In this document: piece after piece, positions 53,298 through 61,020 of the stretch
Numbering within the stretch: the stretch's first letter is position 1
Layout of the letters: the number at the start of each line of letters is the position of its first letter
Source: Acerihabitans sp035013185
GTDB lineage: Bacteria > Pseudomonadota > Gammaproteobacteria > Enterobacterales > Enterobacteriaceae
Direction of reading: 5' to 3'
Assembly: GCF_035013185.1 (NCBI RefSeq)
Contig: NZ_JAYGJO010000008.1
Coordinates: forward strand, 62,001 to 126,000
Length of the DNA: 64,000 nt
The notes under the pieces: generated by a model
The model's database searches: none
Seen by the model: the letters and a program-made list of their open reading frames with translations, nothing else
What the model was told of the DNA's origin: nothing
Program-made: the position numbers and the translations under genes

Positions 53298-55184
53298 ATG
53301 ATGGACAATTTACGCGCGGCTGCCAATCATATCGCGCTCAAAATTATTCTAGCGATTGTCGCCATTTCATTCGTGCTGACCGGCGTTGGCAACTATCTGA
53401 TAGGTGGCGGCGGGGATTATGCTGCCAAGATCAACGGACAGGTTATCAGCCGTGCCCAGTTTGAACAGGCAGTACAAAATGAGCGCAATCGTCAGCAGGA
53501 ATCGATGGGGGACAGTTTCTCTGCCCTGGCTGCTAATGAAGGTTTCATGCAGCAAATGCGACGCCAGGTATTATCCCAGTTGATTGATGAAACGTTGCTG
53601 GATCAATATGCGCAAACCCTGGGACTGGCCGTAAGCGATGCGCAAATAAAAGAGGCTATTTTCGCTATTCCGTCGTTTCGTACCGATAATCGTTTTGATA
53701 ATGAAAAATACCGGTCAATCGTCAATAGCATGGGGTTGACCACGGATCAATATGCACAATTGATGCGTAAGCAACTGCTTACTCAACAGTTAATCCAAGG
53801 GGTCGGCGGTACAGGGTTCCTGTTGCCCAATGAGACAGAGCGTTTGTTGTCGTTGGCGATCCAGGAGCGTCAAGCCCGCTTGGCCACGATAGATGTCAAC
53901 GCGTTGTTGGCCAAACAAACCGCGTCGGACGCAGAAATCCAAAATAGCTACAACCAAAACAAAAACAGTTACGTTTTACCCGAGTCATTCAAGGTGTCCT
54001 ATATCGCCATGGATGCGGCCTCGATGGAGGATAAAATCAAGGTGGACGAACCTGAAATCCAGGCGTATTACGATCAGCATAAAGATCAGTTCACCGTACC
54101 GGGGCGCAAACGCTACAGTATTATCCAAACCAAGACTGAAGCTGATGCCAAGGCTATTCTAGCGGAATTGCAGGCAGGGGCTGACTTTGCGACTTTGGCT
54201 AAACAGCGTTCGACTGATGTTATTTCAGGGAAAAATGGCGGCGATATTGGCTGGATGACAGCCGACGCCACGGTAGATGAGCTCAAGCAGGCTAACCTGA
54301 ATAATAAAGGTCAGTTATCTGGCGTTATCACGTCTTCCGTCGGTTTCATCATTGCCCGTTTAACCGATATTCAGCCAGATGTAGTTAAACCGTTGACCGA
54401 TGTGCATGTTGCCGTTGCCGCCAAACTGAAGCAGGAAAAAGCCGTTGATGCTTATTACGCTTTGCAGCAAAAAGTGAGCGATGCCGCGAGCAACGATAAT
54501 GAATCACTGGACGCTGCTGAGACTGCAGCCGGTACCAAGGCGGTACAGTCCGGTTGGTTTACCCGGGATAACGTGCCTGATGCCCTGAATTTTGATCCGG
54601 TCAAACAGGTGCTGTTCGGTGGTTCACTACTGGGTGCCAATGGTGCACCGGGCAATAACTCTGATGTGATCACCGTCGACGGCGATCGGGCCTTTATCCT
54701 ACGCTTGGCAGGGCATAAGCCGGAAAGTATCAAGCCGCTTGATGCGGTGCGTCCAGAGGTAGAACAGCAGGTGAAACGCCAAAAAGCCATTCAGCAGGCC
54801 CGTATGGATGCAGAGAAAATTTTGGTGGCGCTCAAAGAGGGACAGGACAAAGGCGATGAAGCCATGAAAGCTGCCGGGCTGACGTTTGGTGCGGTACAGA
54901 CCTTTGATTCTACTCGCCAAAATGATCCGTTAACCCAAATGATCTTTACGTTGCCTCATCCACAGCCTAACGCGTCGTCCTATGGCACCTCCGAGGACAG
55001 CAAAGGCAACATCGTACTGGTGGCAATGGATTCGGTTGCACCTCGCAAACTCAGCGATCAGCAGCGCGCCCATGTGGTAGACCAGCTTACCCAAGGCATG
55101 ACTGGAGTCACCTTCGACGCGTTGCTTAATAATTTGCGCGCCGAGGCAAAAATCAAGATGGGTACGGGCGCACAAATGCAATGA
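53298..55184 (+). CDS. ppiD: Periplasmic folding chaperone PpiD
   Basis: Membrane-anchored chaperone near the Sec translocon exit. 628 aa against 623 in E. coli. N-terminal membrane anchor (about 12-34: ALKIILAIVAISFVLTGVGNYLIG), SurA-N-like helical domain, one parvulin-like domain (about 262-358), and a C-terminal chaperone part. The parvulin domain of E. coli PpiD is inactive as isomerase. The start is at ATG 53298, in frame MMDNLRAAANHIALK. Confidence 0.96.
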   Translation: MMDNLRAAANHIALKIILAIVAISFVLTGVGNYLIGGGGDYAAKINGQVISRAQFEQAVQNERNRQQESMGDSFSALAANEGFMQQMRRQVLSQLIDETLLDQYAQTLGLAVSDAQIKEAIFAIPSFRTDNRFDNEKYRSIVNSMGLTTDQYAQLMRKQLLTQQLIQGVGGTGFLLPNETERLLSLAIQERQARLATIDVNALLAKQTASDAEIQNSYNQNKNSYVLPESFKVSYIAMDAASMEDKIKVDEPEIQAYYDQHKDQFTVPGRKRYSIIQTKTEADAKAILAELQAGADFATLAKQRSTDVISGKNGGDIGWMTADATVDELKQANLNNKGQLSGVITSSVGFIIARLTDIQPDVVKPLTDVHVAVAAKLKQEKAVDAYYALQQKVSDAASNDNESLDAAETAAGTKAVQSGWFTRDNVPDALNFDPVKQVLFGGSLLGANGAPGNNSDVITVDGDRAFILRLAGHKPESIKPLDAVRPEVEQQVKRQKAIQQARMDAEKILVALKEGQDKGDEAMKAAGLTFGAVQTFDSTRQNDPLTQMIFTLPHPQPNASSYGTSEDSKGNIVLVAMDSVAPRKLSDQQRAHVVDQLTQGMTGVTFDALLNNLRAEAKIKMGTGAQMQ

Positions 55185-55217
55185 CGCTCTAAAAAAAATA
55201 CCGCTTGATGTAATATC

Positions 55218-55241
55218 AAAAGGTCGCCTGTGCGGCCTTTT
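55218..55241 (+). terminator. Terminator of ppiD
   Basis: AAAAGGTCGC (55218-55227), loop CTGT, GCGGCCTTTT (55232-55241) with one G-T pair; the T run is short. Confidence 0.72.
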
Positions 55242-55349
55242 GCATTTTCATTTATCTGCTATTGCTCGTTTTTTCCCCTTGAGACATTCTGCCTGCCATG
55301 CAGAACGTGAATGCATACATGCAGTGTCAACCCATCAGGAGGAAAAACG

Positions 55350-56156
55350 ATGAAACGTAAAGGAATGCTATCAGTCAGGCTGGCCCTGCTCACCGGATTA
55401 ATTCTGCTATCCGGAGGCGCGTATAGTGCAGGGCATAGTGAAGGGCATAGTGAAGGGGAAACGGTGCCAGGAGACTCATCCCTGGCTATCGGCGCACAGG
55501 CTCTGGAACAGGATAATACCAACAAACCTTCCGGGACCGAAACCGGAGATAAGGGGGCTGAGTACCTGACCGACGATTCCGCCACTACGCTGAATTTTGG
55601 CAATATCCCTGTGGATAGTGGTCTGCGCGATGGGATCGGGGGATCCGCCCCTGCCGACGGTGTGAGCAATCCCGACAGCCTTGGGAAAAACGGTAGTGAC
55701 GCTGATAATGGCGGCTCCAGTGAAACAGGCAGTATCGGTGACACAGGTAACGGCACTGAAAGTGTTAGTGACGCGGGTGATAGCAATGGTAGCGGTAGCC
55801 AAACTGATATCGATAGCGTGGGCAGTGACGGCCACTCCAGCGATAGCGCGTTAGCGAATGTGGGTGAGGACGAGGTCGCGCTGACCATTAATGGTACGCA
55901 GGCTAAGGAGCGCGCGGCAGATAAGAAGGATCAAAATACCCAAACCGACGATTTTGACAAAGATAAAGTCAACGTCAATAGCGCAACGGCGGATGAGTTG
56001 GTGGATGGATTAAAAGGCATTGGACCGAAAAAAGCGCAGGCGATTATCGCGTATCGCGATAAAAATGGCCCCTTTACTAACATTGATCAATTGAAAGAGG
56101 TTAAGGGCATTGGGCCCGCAACGCTGGCCCGCAATAAGGACAGACTGGAGCTTTAA
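55350..56156 (+). CDS. ybaV: YbaV/ComEA-type helix-hairpin-helix protein with a long acidic linker
   Basis: Exported protein with a C-terminal ComEA-type double HhH domain (about 205-268: VNVNSATADELVDGLKGIGP and later VKGIGPATLARN), which binds DNA without sequence specificity in relatives. 268 aa, about twice the E. coli YbaV length (about 123 aa). A signal peptide ends near AYSA (27). Residues about 28-200 are low-complexity, rich in Ser, Gly, Asp, Asn and Thr, poor in hydrophobics and net acidic, starting with a GHSE repeat. The start ATG 55350 has AGGAGG upstream. The place after ppiD is that of ybaV in E. coli. The linker's role is unknown. Confidence 0.85.
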   Translation: MKRKGMLSVRLALLTGLILLSGGAYSAGHSEGHSEGETVPGDSSLAIGAQALEQDNTNKPSGTETGDKGAEYLTDDSATTLNFGNIPVDSGLRDGIGGSAPADGVSNPDSLGKNGSDADNGGSSETGSIGDTGNGTESVSDAGDSNGSGSQTDIDSVGSDGHSSDSALANVGEDEVALTINGTQAKERAADKKDQNTQTDDFDKDKVNVNSATADELVDGLKGIGPKKAQAIIAYRDKNGPFTNIDQLKEVKGIGPATLARNKDRLEL

Positions 56157-56302
56157 CCCGAGGCCGGTTGTCAGCGGGTATAAATGGGTAGCATTGGCCC
56201 TACCGCTGGCATCCGCCACAGAATATTAAATTTTTATGACAGTGTGGACATCTAAGGCTTTCTTTCCTAAGTTAGTGGATTGCATAACATCAGGAAAGTA
56301 CT

Positions 56303-56611
56303 ATGAGTGAAACTGCTAACTTAACAATTAAACTCCCTCTTGAGCTAAAAGAAAGATTAAGAACGATAGCCGCGAATAATAGCATTTCCATGAGCGCAGA
56401 AATAAGCACAAGACTGGCACAAAGTCTTGATGGCGGGTTTGATCATTCTGAAGAAAGCACTAAGGCCCAGCAGAACAAGGAGCACGTTGCTGCCAGTGTG
56501 GATAATCAGCATACTCAAGAAATCACTGAAGCGCCATTTACCAGCAGTGAAGTAAAAAAACTGCGGGCCTTGCTTAACGCCTCAAGCAAGAAAAAGATTA
56601 AGAAAAAATAA
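56303..56611 (+). CDS. Arc/MetJ-like ribbon-helix-helix protein with lysine-rich tail
   Basis: 102-aa protein. Residues about 5-43 fit the Arc-type ribbon-helix-helix fold: strand NLTIKLPLELKERL, helix A to RTIAANN, and helix B SMSAEISTRLAQSL. It likely binds DNA as a dimer, and its target is unknown. The rest is Gln/Glu-rich, then SSEVKKLRALLNASSKKKIKKK with a basic tail. The gene is noticeably AT-richer than its neighbours, suggesting transfer. It stands where E. coli has fadM, between ybaV and queC; no toxin-like partner is adjacent. CTAAG repeats at 56252 and 56267 lie upstream and could be an operator. Confidence 0.75.
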   Translation: MSETANLTIKLPLELKERLRTIAANNSISMSAEISTRLAQSLDGGFDHSEESTKAQQNKEHVAASVDNQHTQEITEAPFTSSEVKKLRALLNASSKKKIKKK

Positions 56612-56663
56612 TCCTATCCGCTTTTAGTCCTATTAACGATTTTTTGCTTGCAAGCGTTTAAGG

Positions 56664-56690
56664 TCAGAGGGACGATTTCAGACCCTCTGA
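56664..56690. terminator. Hairpin between the RHH gene and queC
   Basis: TCAGAGGG (56664-56671) and CCCTCTGA (56683-56690) form an 8-bp perfect stem between two convergent genes; no T run. Confidence 0.5.
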
Positions 56691-56705
56691 TCGGAATAGG
56701 GCTCC

Positions 56706-57407
56706 CTACGGCAAAGCGGTTTTGTTTTTCATCGACGCCATTACACTTTGTTTCTGTAGTTGATAAGCCGCCAGGCCTTTAGCGCGTAAATGGCATGCTG
56801 CGCATTGGCCACAGCCGTCGCCTTTGATGCCATTGTAACAGGTCAGCGTTTCTTGGCGCACCAGATCCAACTGCTGATAATAATCGGCTAATGCCCAGGT
56901 TTCAGCTTTATTGAGCCACATCAGAGGCGTAGCAATGTCGATATCGCATGCCATGCCAAGGTTTAGAGCATGATGTAATGCTCGGATAAACTCATCGCGG
57001 CAATCCGGGTAACCGGAGAAATCAGTTTCGCACACCCCGGTTATCACTGTTGTGGCACCGACCTGATAGGCATAGATGGCGGCCAGGGTCAAAAAAAGAA
57101 TATTACGCCCCGGCACGAAGGTACTGGGTAATACATTGGTGCCTTGATCCGCATCGAAGTGAGGCACGGGTATGTTTTCGCGGGTTAGACTACTGACTGC
57201 GAGATCGTTTAACAAACCAGCATCAATGACTTTATGGGCCCGAGCGCCGAGTTTGTGCGCCAGTTTGCGGGCAATATCGATTTCAGCGCGGTGCCGCTGG
57301 CCGTAATCAAAAGTGACACAATGCACTTCATCGTACTGCGTCAAGGCCTGGATCAGGCAGGTGGTAGAATCCTGCCCGCCGCTAAAAACCACTACTGCTC
57401 GATTCAT
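56706..57407 (-). CDS. queC: 7-cyano-7-deazaguanine synthase
   Basis: ATP-dependent conversion of 7-carboxy-7-deazaguanine to preQ0 in queuosine synthesis; its downstream partners queA and tgt are at 16-18 kb. 233 aa, as in E. coli (231). PP-loop SGGQDS at 9-14, TFDYGQRHRAEID, NTFVPGRNILFLTLAAIYA (here STFVPGRN), GVCETDFSGYPDCRDEF and a four-Cys zinc site in TCYNG..GDGCGQCAAC. ATG 57407 (MNRAVVVFSGG) is chosen by homology. Confidence 0.97.
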   Translation of the reverse strand: MNRAVVVFSGGQDSTTCLIQALTQYDEVHCVTFDYGQRHRAEIDIARKLAHKLGARAHKVIDAGLLNDLAVSSLTRENIPVPHFDADQGTNVLPSTFVPGRNILFLTLAAIYAYQVGATTVITGVCETDFSGYPDCRDEFIRALHHALNLGMACDIDIATPLMWLNKAETWALADYYQQLDLVRQETLTCYNGIKGDGCGQCAACHLRAKGLAAYQLQKQSVMASMKNKTALP

Positions 57408-57503
57408 ATCATCACTCGTTAGGTCTGGATCTAAAAAACTATGGTACTGTCTTCTCGCAACCGCGCCTAGCCGAGAATGCATTTTGTGCCGCTAGGCTGC
57501 GGC

Positions 57504-57589
57504 GTAGTTGCGGGCTGTAGTTGCGGGTGTAGTTACGGACGTAGTTGCGGGCGTAGCTCTAGGCCATAGTTATAGCCCATAGTTGTAAC
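57504..57589. repeat. 12-bp minisatellite between queC and the PLP gene
   Basis: About six or seven units of the GTAGTTGCGGGC type in a row: starts at 57504, 57517, 57529, 57541, 57553 and two more degenerate CATAGTT units up to the stop codon of the next gene at 57590. Units are 12 nt, two of 13 nt. It lies upstream of queC, so it would be in its leader or the 3' end of the adjacent gene's transcript. Confidence 0.8.
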
Positions 57590-58630
57590 TTAAAACGTAT
57601 CCAACTGTTGCAACCAAGGCGTCAAATCGCCGATATTCTCAGCGACCCACTCCGGCCGGTAATAGGTGTCCTGGTAACGCTCGCCGCCATCGCATAATAA
57701 CGTAACAATCGCCCCCCGACGTCCTTCGGCGCGCATCCTTAACGCGAGTTGCAGAACACCCCACATATTGGTGCCGGTGGACGCGCCAACCCTACGCCCA
57801 AGGATCGGTTCCAGCCAGGAGAGTGTCGCAATACTGGCAGCGTCGGGAACCTGAATCATTTCATCAATAACGTCGGCCATAAAAGAGGGCTCGACCCGCG
57901 GCCGGCCAATCCCTTCGATACGGCTATAATGTTGGCTGGTGATACTGCGGTCGCGTTGTAAATAAAAGTCATGAAAAACAGAAAACTCCGGATCGACGAC
58001 CACCAACTTGGTATTATGACCTTTATAATGGATATATCGCCCTAATGTGGCCGATGTGCCGCCGGTACCCGCGCTCATAACAATGTAGTCGGGCTCGCTA
58101 ACCGGTTCGTTGGCCATCTGACGGAAAATGCTCTCGGCGATGTTGTTATTACCGCGCCAATCAGTCGTACGTTCGGCATAGGTAAATTGATCCATATAGT
58201 GGCCGCCAGATTCTCTGGCCAGCATTTTAGCCTCGTCATAAATCAAACCGCTGTGGGGAACAAAATGGCAGCGGCCACCATAAAACGTGATCTGTTCGAT
58301 TTTGCGTTTAGCGGTGCATTCTGGCATTACTGCGATAAAGGGTAGCCCCAGCAAGCGGGCAAAATAAGCCTCCGATACGGCCGTACTGCCGGAGGATGCT
58401 TCGATGATCGGGGTGTCTTGTTTGATCCAGCCGTTGCATAACCCGTATAAAAATAGCGATCGGGCCAGTCGGTGTTTAAGACTGCCCGAAGGATGGGTAC
58501 TCTCATCCTTTATATAGAAAGATATTCCCGGAAATGCCGGCAACTGAAACCGAATAAGATGTGTATCTGCGGAGCGTTGAAAATCCGCTTGTATTTCGCT
58601 AATTGCCTGTTTTACCCACGCCACAGTCAT
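57590..58630 (-). CDS. PLP-dependent cysteine synthase family protein, probable cysteine desulfhydrase
   Basis: Fold-type II PLP enzyme of 346 aa. Candidate PLP lysine K52 in HPSGSLKHRLA, cofactor loop SSGSTAVSEA (near 78-87, where CysK has TSGNTG), glycine-rich phosphate loop SAGTGGTSATLGRY, and a C-terminal LLCDGGERYQDTYY. It is divergent from decR (115-nt gap). In Pantoea ananatis a gene of this kind (ccdA) next to an AsnC-type regulator was shown to be a cysteine-inducible desulfhydrase, so degradation of excess cysteine is the most likely role here. Cysteine synthase activity remains possible. E. coli has cof and ybaE here instead. Confidence 0.82.
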   Translation of the reverse strand: MTVAWVKQAISEIQADFQRSADTHLIRFQLPAFPGISFYIKDESTHPSGSLKHRLARSLFLYGLCNGWIKQDTPIIEASSGSTAVSEAYFARLLGLPFIAVMPECTAKRKIEQITFYGGRCHFVPHSGLIYDEAKMLARESGGHYMDQFTYAERTTDWRGNNNIAESIFRQMANEPVSEPDYIVMSAGTGGTSATLGRYIHYKGHNTKLVVVDPEFSVFHDFYLQRDRSITSQHYSRIEGIGRPRVEPSFMADVIDEMIQVPDAASIATLSWLEPILGRRVGASTGTNMWGVLQLALRMRAEGRRGAIVTLLCDGGERYQDTYYRPEWVAENIGDLTPWLQQLDTF

Positions 58631-58745
58631 GATATTTACCTCAGATGATCAGTAGGGGTAGCATAGCGAGGATGGTGGAAAAAAAAGTTGCCTTTTTTCG
58701 CCAAATAACGTGAAATAAGAGAAATATTTTCTCCATAAGCCCATT

Positions 58746-59201
58746 ATGCTAGATAAAACTGACCGAATATTGCTGTCAATGTTGCAACATGATTGCACTT
58801 TATCGCTGCAAACGCTGTCGGAGGCGGTTAATCTTACCTCTACGCCGTGCTGGAAACGGCTAAAACGACTGGAGGAAGAGGGCGTCGTACGCGCCAAGGT
58901 CGCGCTGCTGGACAACGAAAAATTGGGGTTGGGGTTAACCGCTTTTGTTTTGATCAAAACACAACAGCATAACAGCGACTGGTACCATGCGTTTGTTGCC
59001 CAGGTGAAAAGCATGCCGGAAGTGCTGGCGTTTTATCGCATGGCCGGAGAATATGATTACCTGATGCAGGTGGTGGTGGCTGACATGAAAAGCTATGATG
59101 GTTTTTATAAACGCCTGGTGAATGGCGTCCCGGGTTTGATTGATGTGACCTCCAGTTTTGCCATGGAGAAAATTAAGAATACGACGGTATTACCGTTATA
59201 A
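58746..59201 (+). CDS. decR: Lrp/AsnC-family regulator DecR
   Basis: Cysteine-responsive activator (E. coli YbaO/DecR, which induces the cysteine desulfidase operon cyuPA). 151 aa: winged helix-turn-helix (about 1-60: LDKTDRILLSMLQHDCTLSLQ, LSEAVNLTSTPCWKRLKRLEEEG) then a ligand-binding RAM domain with VLAFYRMAGEYDYLMQV. The divergent neighbour is a desulfhydrase-like gene, so it probably controls that gene. mdlA starts 49 nt after its stop. Confidence 0.94.
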   Translation: MLDKTDRILLSMLQHDCTLSLQTLSEAVNLTSTPCWKRLKRLEEEGVVRAKVALLDNEKLGLGLTAFVLIKTQQHNSDWYHAFVAQVKSMPEVLAFYRMAGEYDYLMQVVVADMKSYDGFYKRLVNGVPGLIDVTSSFAMEKIKNTTVLPL

Positions 59202-59250
59202 TGGACTTTTCCCACCGTTGGGATTTTGCCTACGTCTGGAACAACACTGC

Positions 59251-61020
59251 GTGAGACTATTTGCACAACTAGGCTGGTATTTTCGCCGCGAATGGCGGCG
59301 CTATCTGGGTTCGGTCTGTTTATTGATCATCATTGCCCTACTGCAATTGATACCACCAAAATTGGTAGGTGTTATCGTGGACGGTGTCACAACCCATAGC
59401 ATCAAGCCGTCAACCCTCTGGCGGTGGTTGGCGGTTATGGCCGTGACCGCGCTGTTTGCGTATTTGCTGCGCATTGTTTGGCGCATACTGTTGTTTGGTG
59501 CATCTTATAAACTGGCCGTGGAGCTGCGTGCCCGGTTTTATCACTTATTGAGCCACCAGCTTCCTGGTTTTTACCTACGTCACCGTACCGGGGACTTGAT
59601 GGCGCGTGCCACCAATGATGTAGACCGGGTGGTGTTTGCCGCCGGAGAAGGGGTTCTTACCCTGGTGGATTCTTTGGTGATGGGGCTATCGGTATTGGTG
59701 GTCATGAGCACGCAGATCAGTTGGCAATTGACCCTGCTATCCCTGTTACCCATGCCGATAATGGCGCTGGTGGTAAAATACAATGGTGACCAATTACACC
59801 GGCGTTTCAAAACTGCCCAAGCGGCTTTTTCTTCACTCAATAACCAAACGCAGGAAAGTCTCACTGGCATCAGGATGATCAAGGCCTTTGGCCTAGAAAA
59901 TTACCAGTCCGATCGTTTTGTGCAGGTTGCCGCCGACGCCGGAGCAAAAAATATGCAGGTGGCGCGTATTGATGCGCGTTTCGATCCGACAATTTACCTG
60001 ACTGTGGGGTTATCCAATCTGCTGGCTATTGGCGGCGGCAGTTGGATGGTCATGAACCATTCATTGACCTTGGGGCAGTTAACCAGTTTTATTATGTACC
60101 TAGGTTTGATGATCTGGCCGATGCTGGCTCTGGCATGGATGTTCAATATTGTTGAACGGGGCAGCGCCGCCTACAGCCGTATCCGTCAAACGCTTGACGA
60201 GGCGCCGGAGATCAAGGACGGCACGCTTGAGCTGCCGGCGGGGCGCAGTAGCCTTGAGGTCGAGATCACTCGCTTTTGTTATCCACAAACACCGTTACCT
60301 ACGTTACACGATATCCAACTGACGCTGCCACCGGGCCGGGTGCTTGGCATTTGTGGCCCCACCGGAGCAGGGAAAAGTACCCTGTTAGCCCTGATTCAAC
60401 GCAATTTTGACGTGACCGAGGGCGAGATACGTTTCCATGGGTTGCCGTTAACGTCGGCCACTCTTGAATGTTGGCACCGCCGTTTGGCGGTGGTCAGTCA
60501 ATCGCCATTCTTGTTTTCCGACACTGTGGCGAACAACATCGCACTGGGGCGTCCTGATGCCACTCGCGAGCAAATCGAACACGCGGCCAACCTGGCTTGT
60601 GTGCATGAAGATATTCTGCGTCTTCCTCAGGGATATGAAACTGAGGTGGGTGAACGTGGGGTAATGCTTTCCGGCGGGCAGAAACAGCGTCTCTCTATCG
60701 CTCGCGCGTTGTTGCTTGAGGCAGAAATCCTGATCCTGGATGATGCCTTGTCCGCGGTGGATGGCCGTACCGAACATACTATTCTACGAAATCTGCGCCA
60801 GTGGGGCGCAGGGCGTACGCTGATAATCACCGCACATCGATTATCTGCTCTCACCTCAGCCGATGAGATAGTCGTGCTGCGGCGTGGTACCATTATCCAG
60901 CGTGGGTTTCATCAGACGCTATTGCAGCAGAACGGGTGGTATCGGGACATGTATCGTTACCAACAGCTTGAGGCGGCGTTGAGTGCCGATCCCGATCGGC
61001 CGGAGGATGTCGATGCGTAA
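59251..61020 (+). CDS. mdlA: ABC exporter half-transporter MdlA
   Basis: Multidrug-resistance-like ABC half-transporter, predicted to pair with MdlB; substrate unknown. 589 aa against 590 in E. coli. Six membrane helices (about 1-310), then an ATPase domain with Walker A GPTGAGKST (near 370), signature MLSGGQKQR, Walker B ILILDDALSAVD and switch HR. GTG 59251 (VRLFAQLGWYFRREW) is chosen to match E. coli MRLFAQL; the upstream open frame overlaps decR and has no homology. Confidence 0.94.
   Translation: MRLFAQLGWYFRREWRRYLGSVCLLIIIALLQLIPPKLVGVIVDGVTTHSIKPSTLWRWLAVMAVTALFAYLLRIVWRILLFGASYKLAVELRARFYHLLSHQLPGFYLRHRTGDLMARATNDVDRVVFAAGEGVLTLVDSLVMGLSVLVVMSTQISWQLTLLSLLPMPIMALVVKYNGDQLHRRFKTAQAAFSSLNNQTQESLTGIRMIKAFGLENYQSDRFVQVAADAGAKNMQVARIDARFDPTIYLTVGLSNLLAIGGGSWMVMNHSLTLGQLTSFIMYLGLMIWPMLALAWMFNIVERGSAAYSRIRQTLDEAPEIKDGTLELPAGRSSLEVEITRFCYPQTPLPTLHDIQLTLPPGRVLGICGPTGAGKSTLLALIQRNFDVTEGEIRFHGLPLTSATLECWHRRLAVVSQSPFLFSDTVANNIALGRPDATREQIEHAANLACVHEDILRLPQGYETEVGERGVMLSGGQKQRLSIARALLLEAEILILDDALSAVDGRTEHTILRNLRQWGAGRTLIITAHRLSALTSADEIVVLRRGTIIQRGFHQTLLQQNGWYRDMYRYQQLEAALSADPDRPEDVDA

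Noticed and set aside
55259..55888. 209-aa Ser/Pro-rich minus-strand open frame
   Set aside because: Antisense to the low-complexity linker of the YbaV-like gene; its composition follows from the Gly/Asp-rich coding strand and there is no RBS.
57504..57589. Possible CRISPR array
   Set aside because: Units are 12 nt and directly adjacent, without unique spacers, and no cas gene is in the window.
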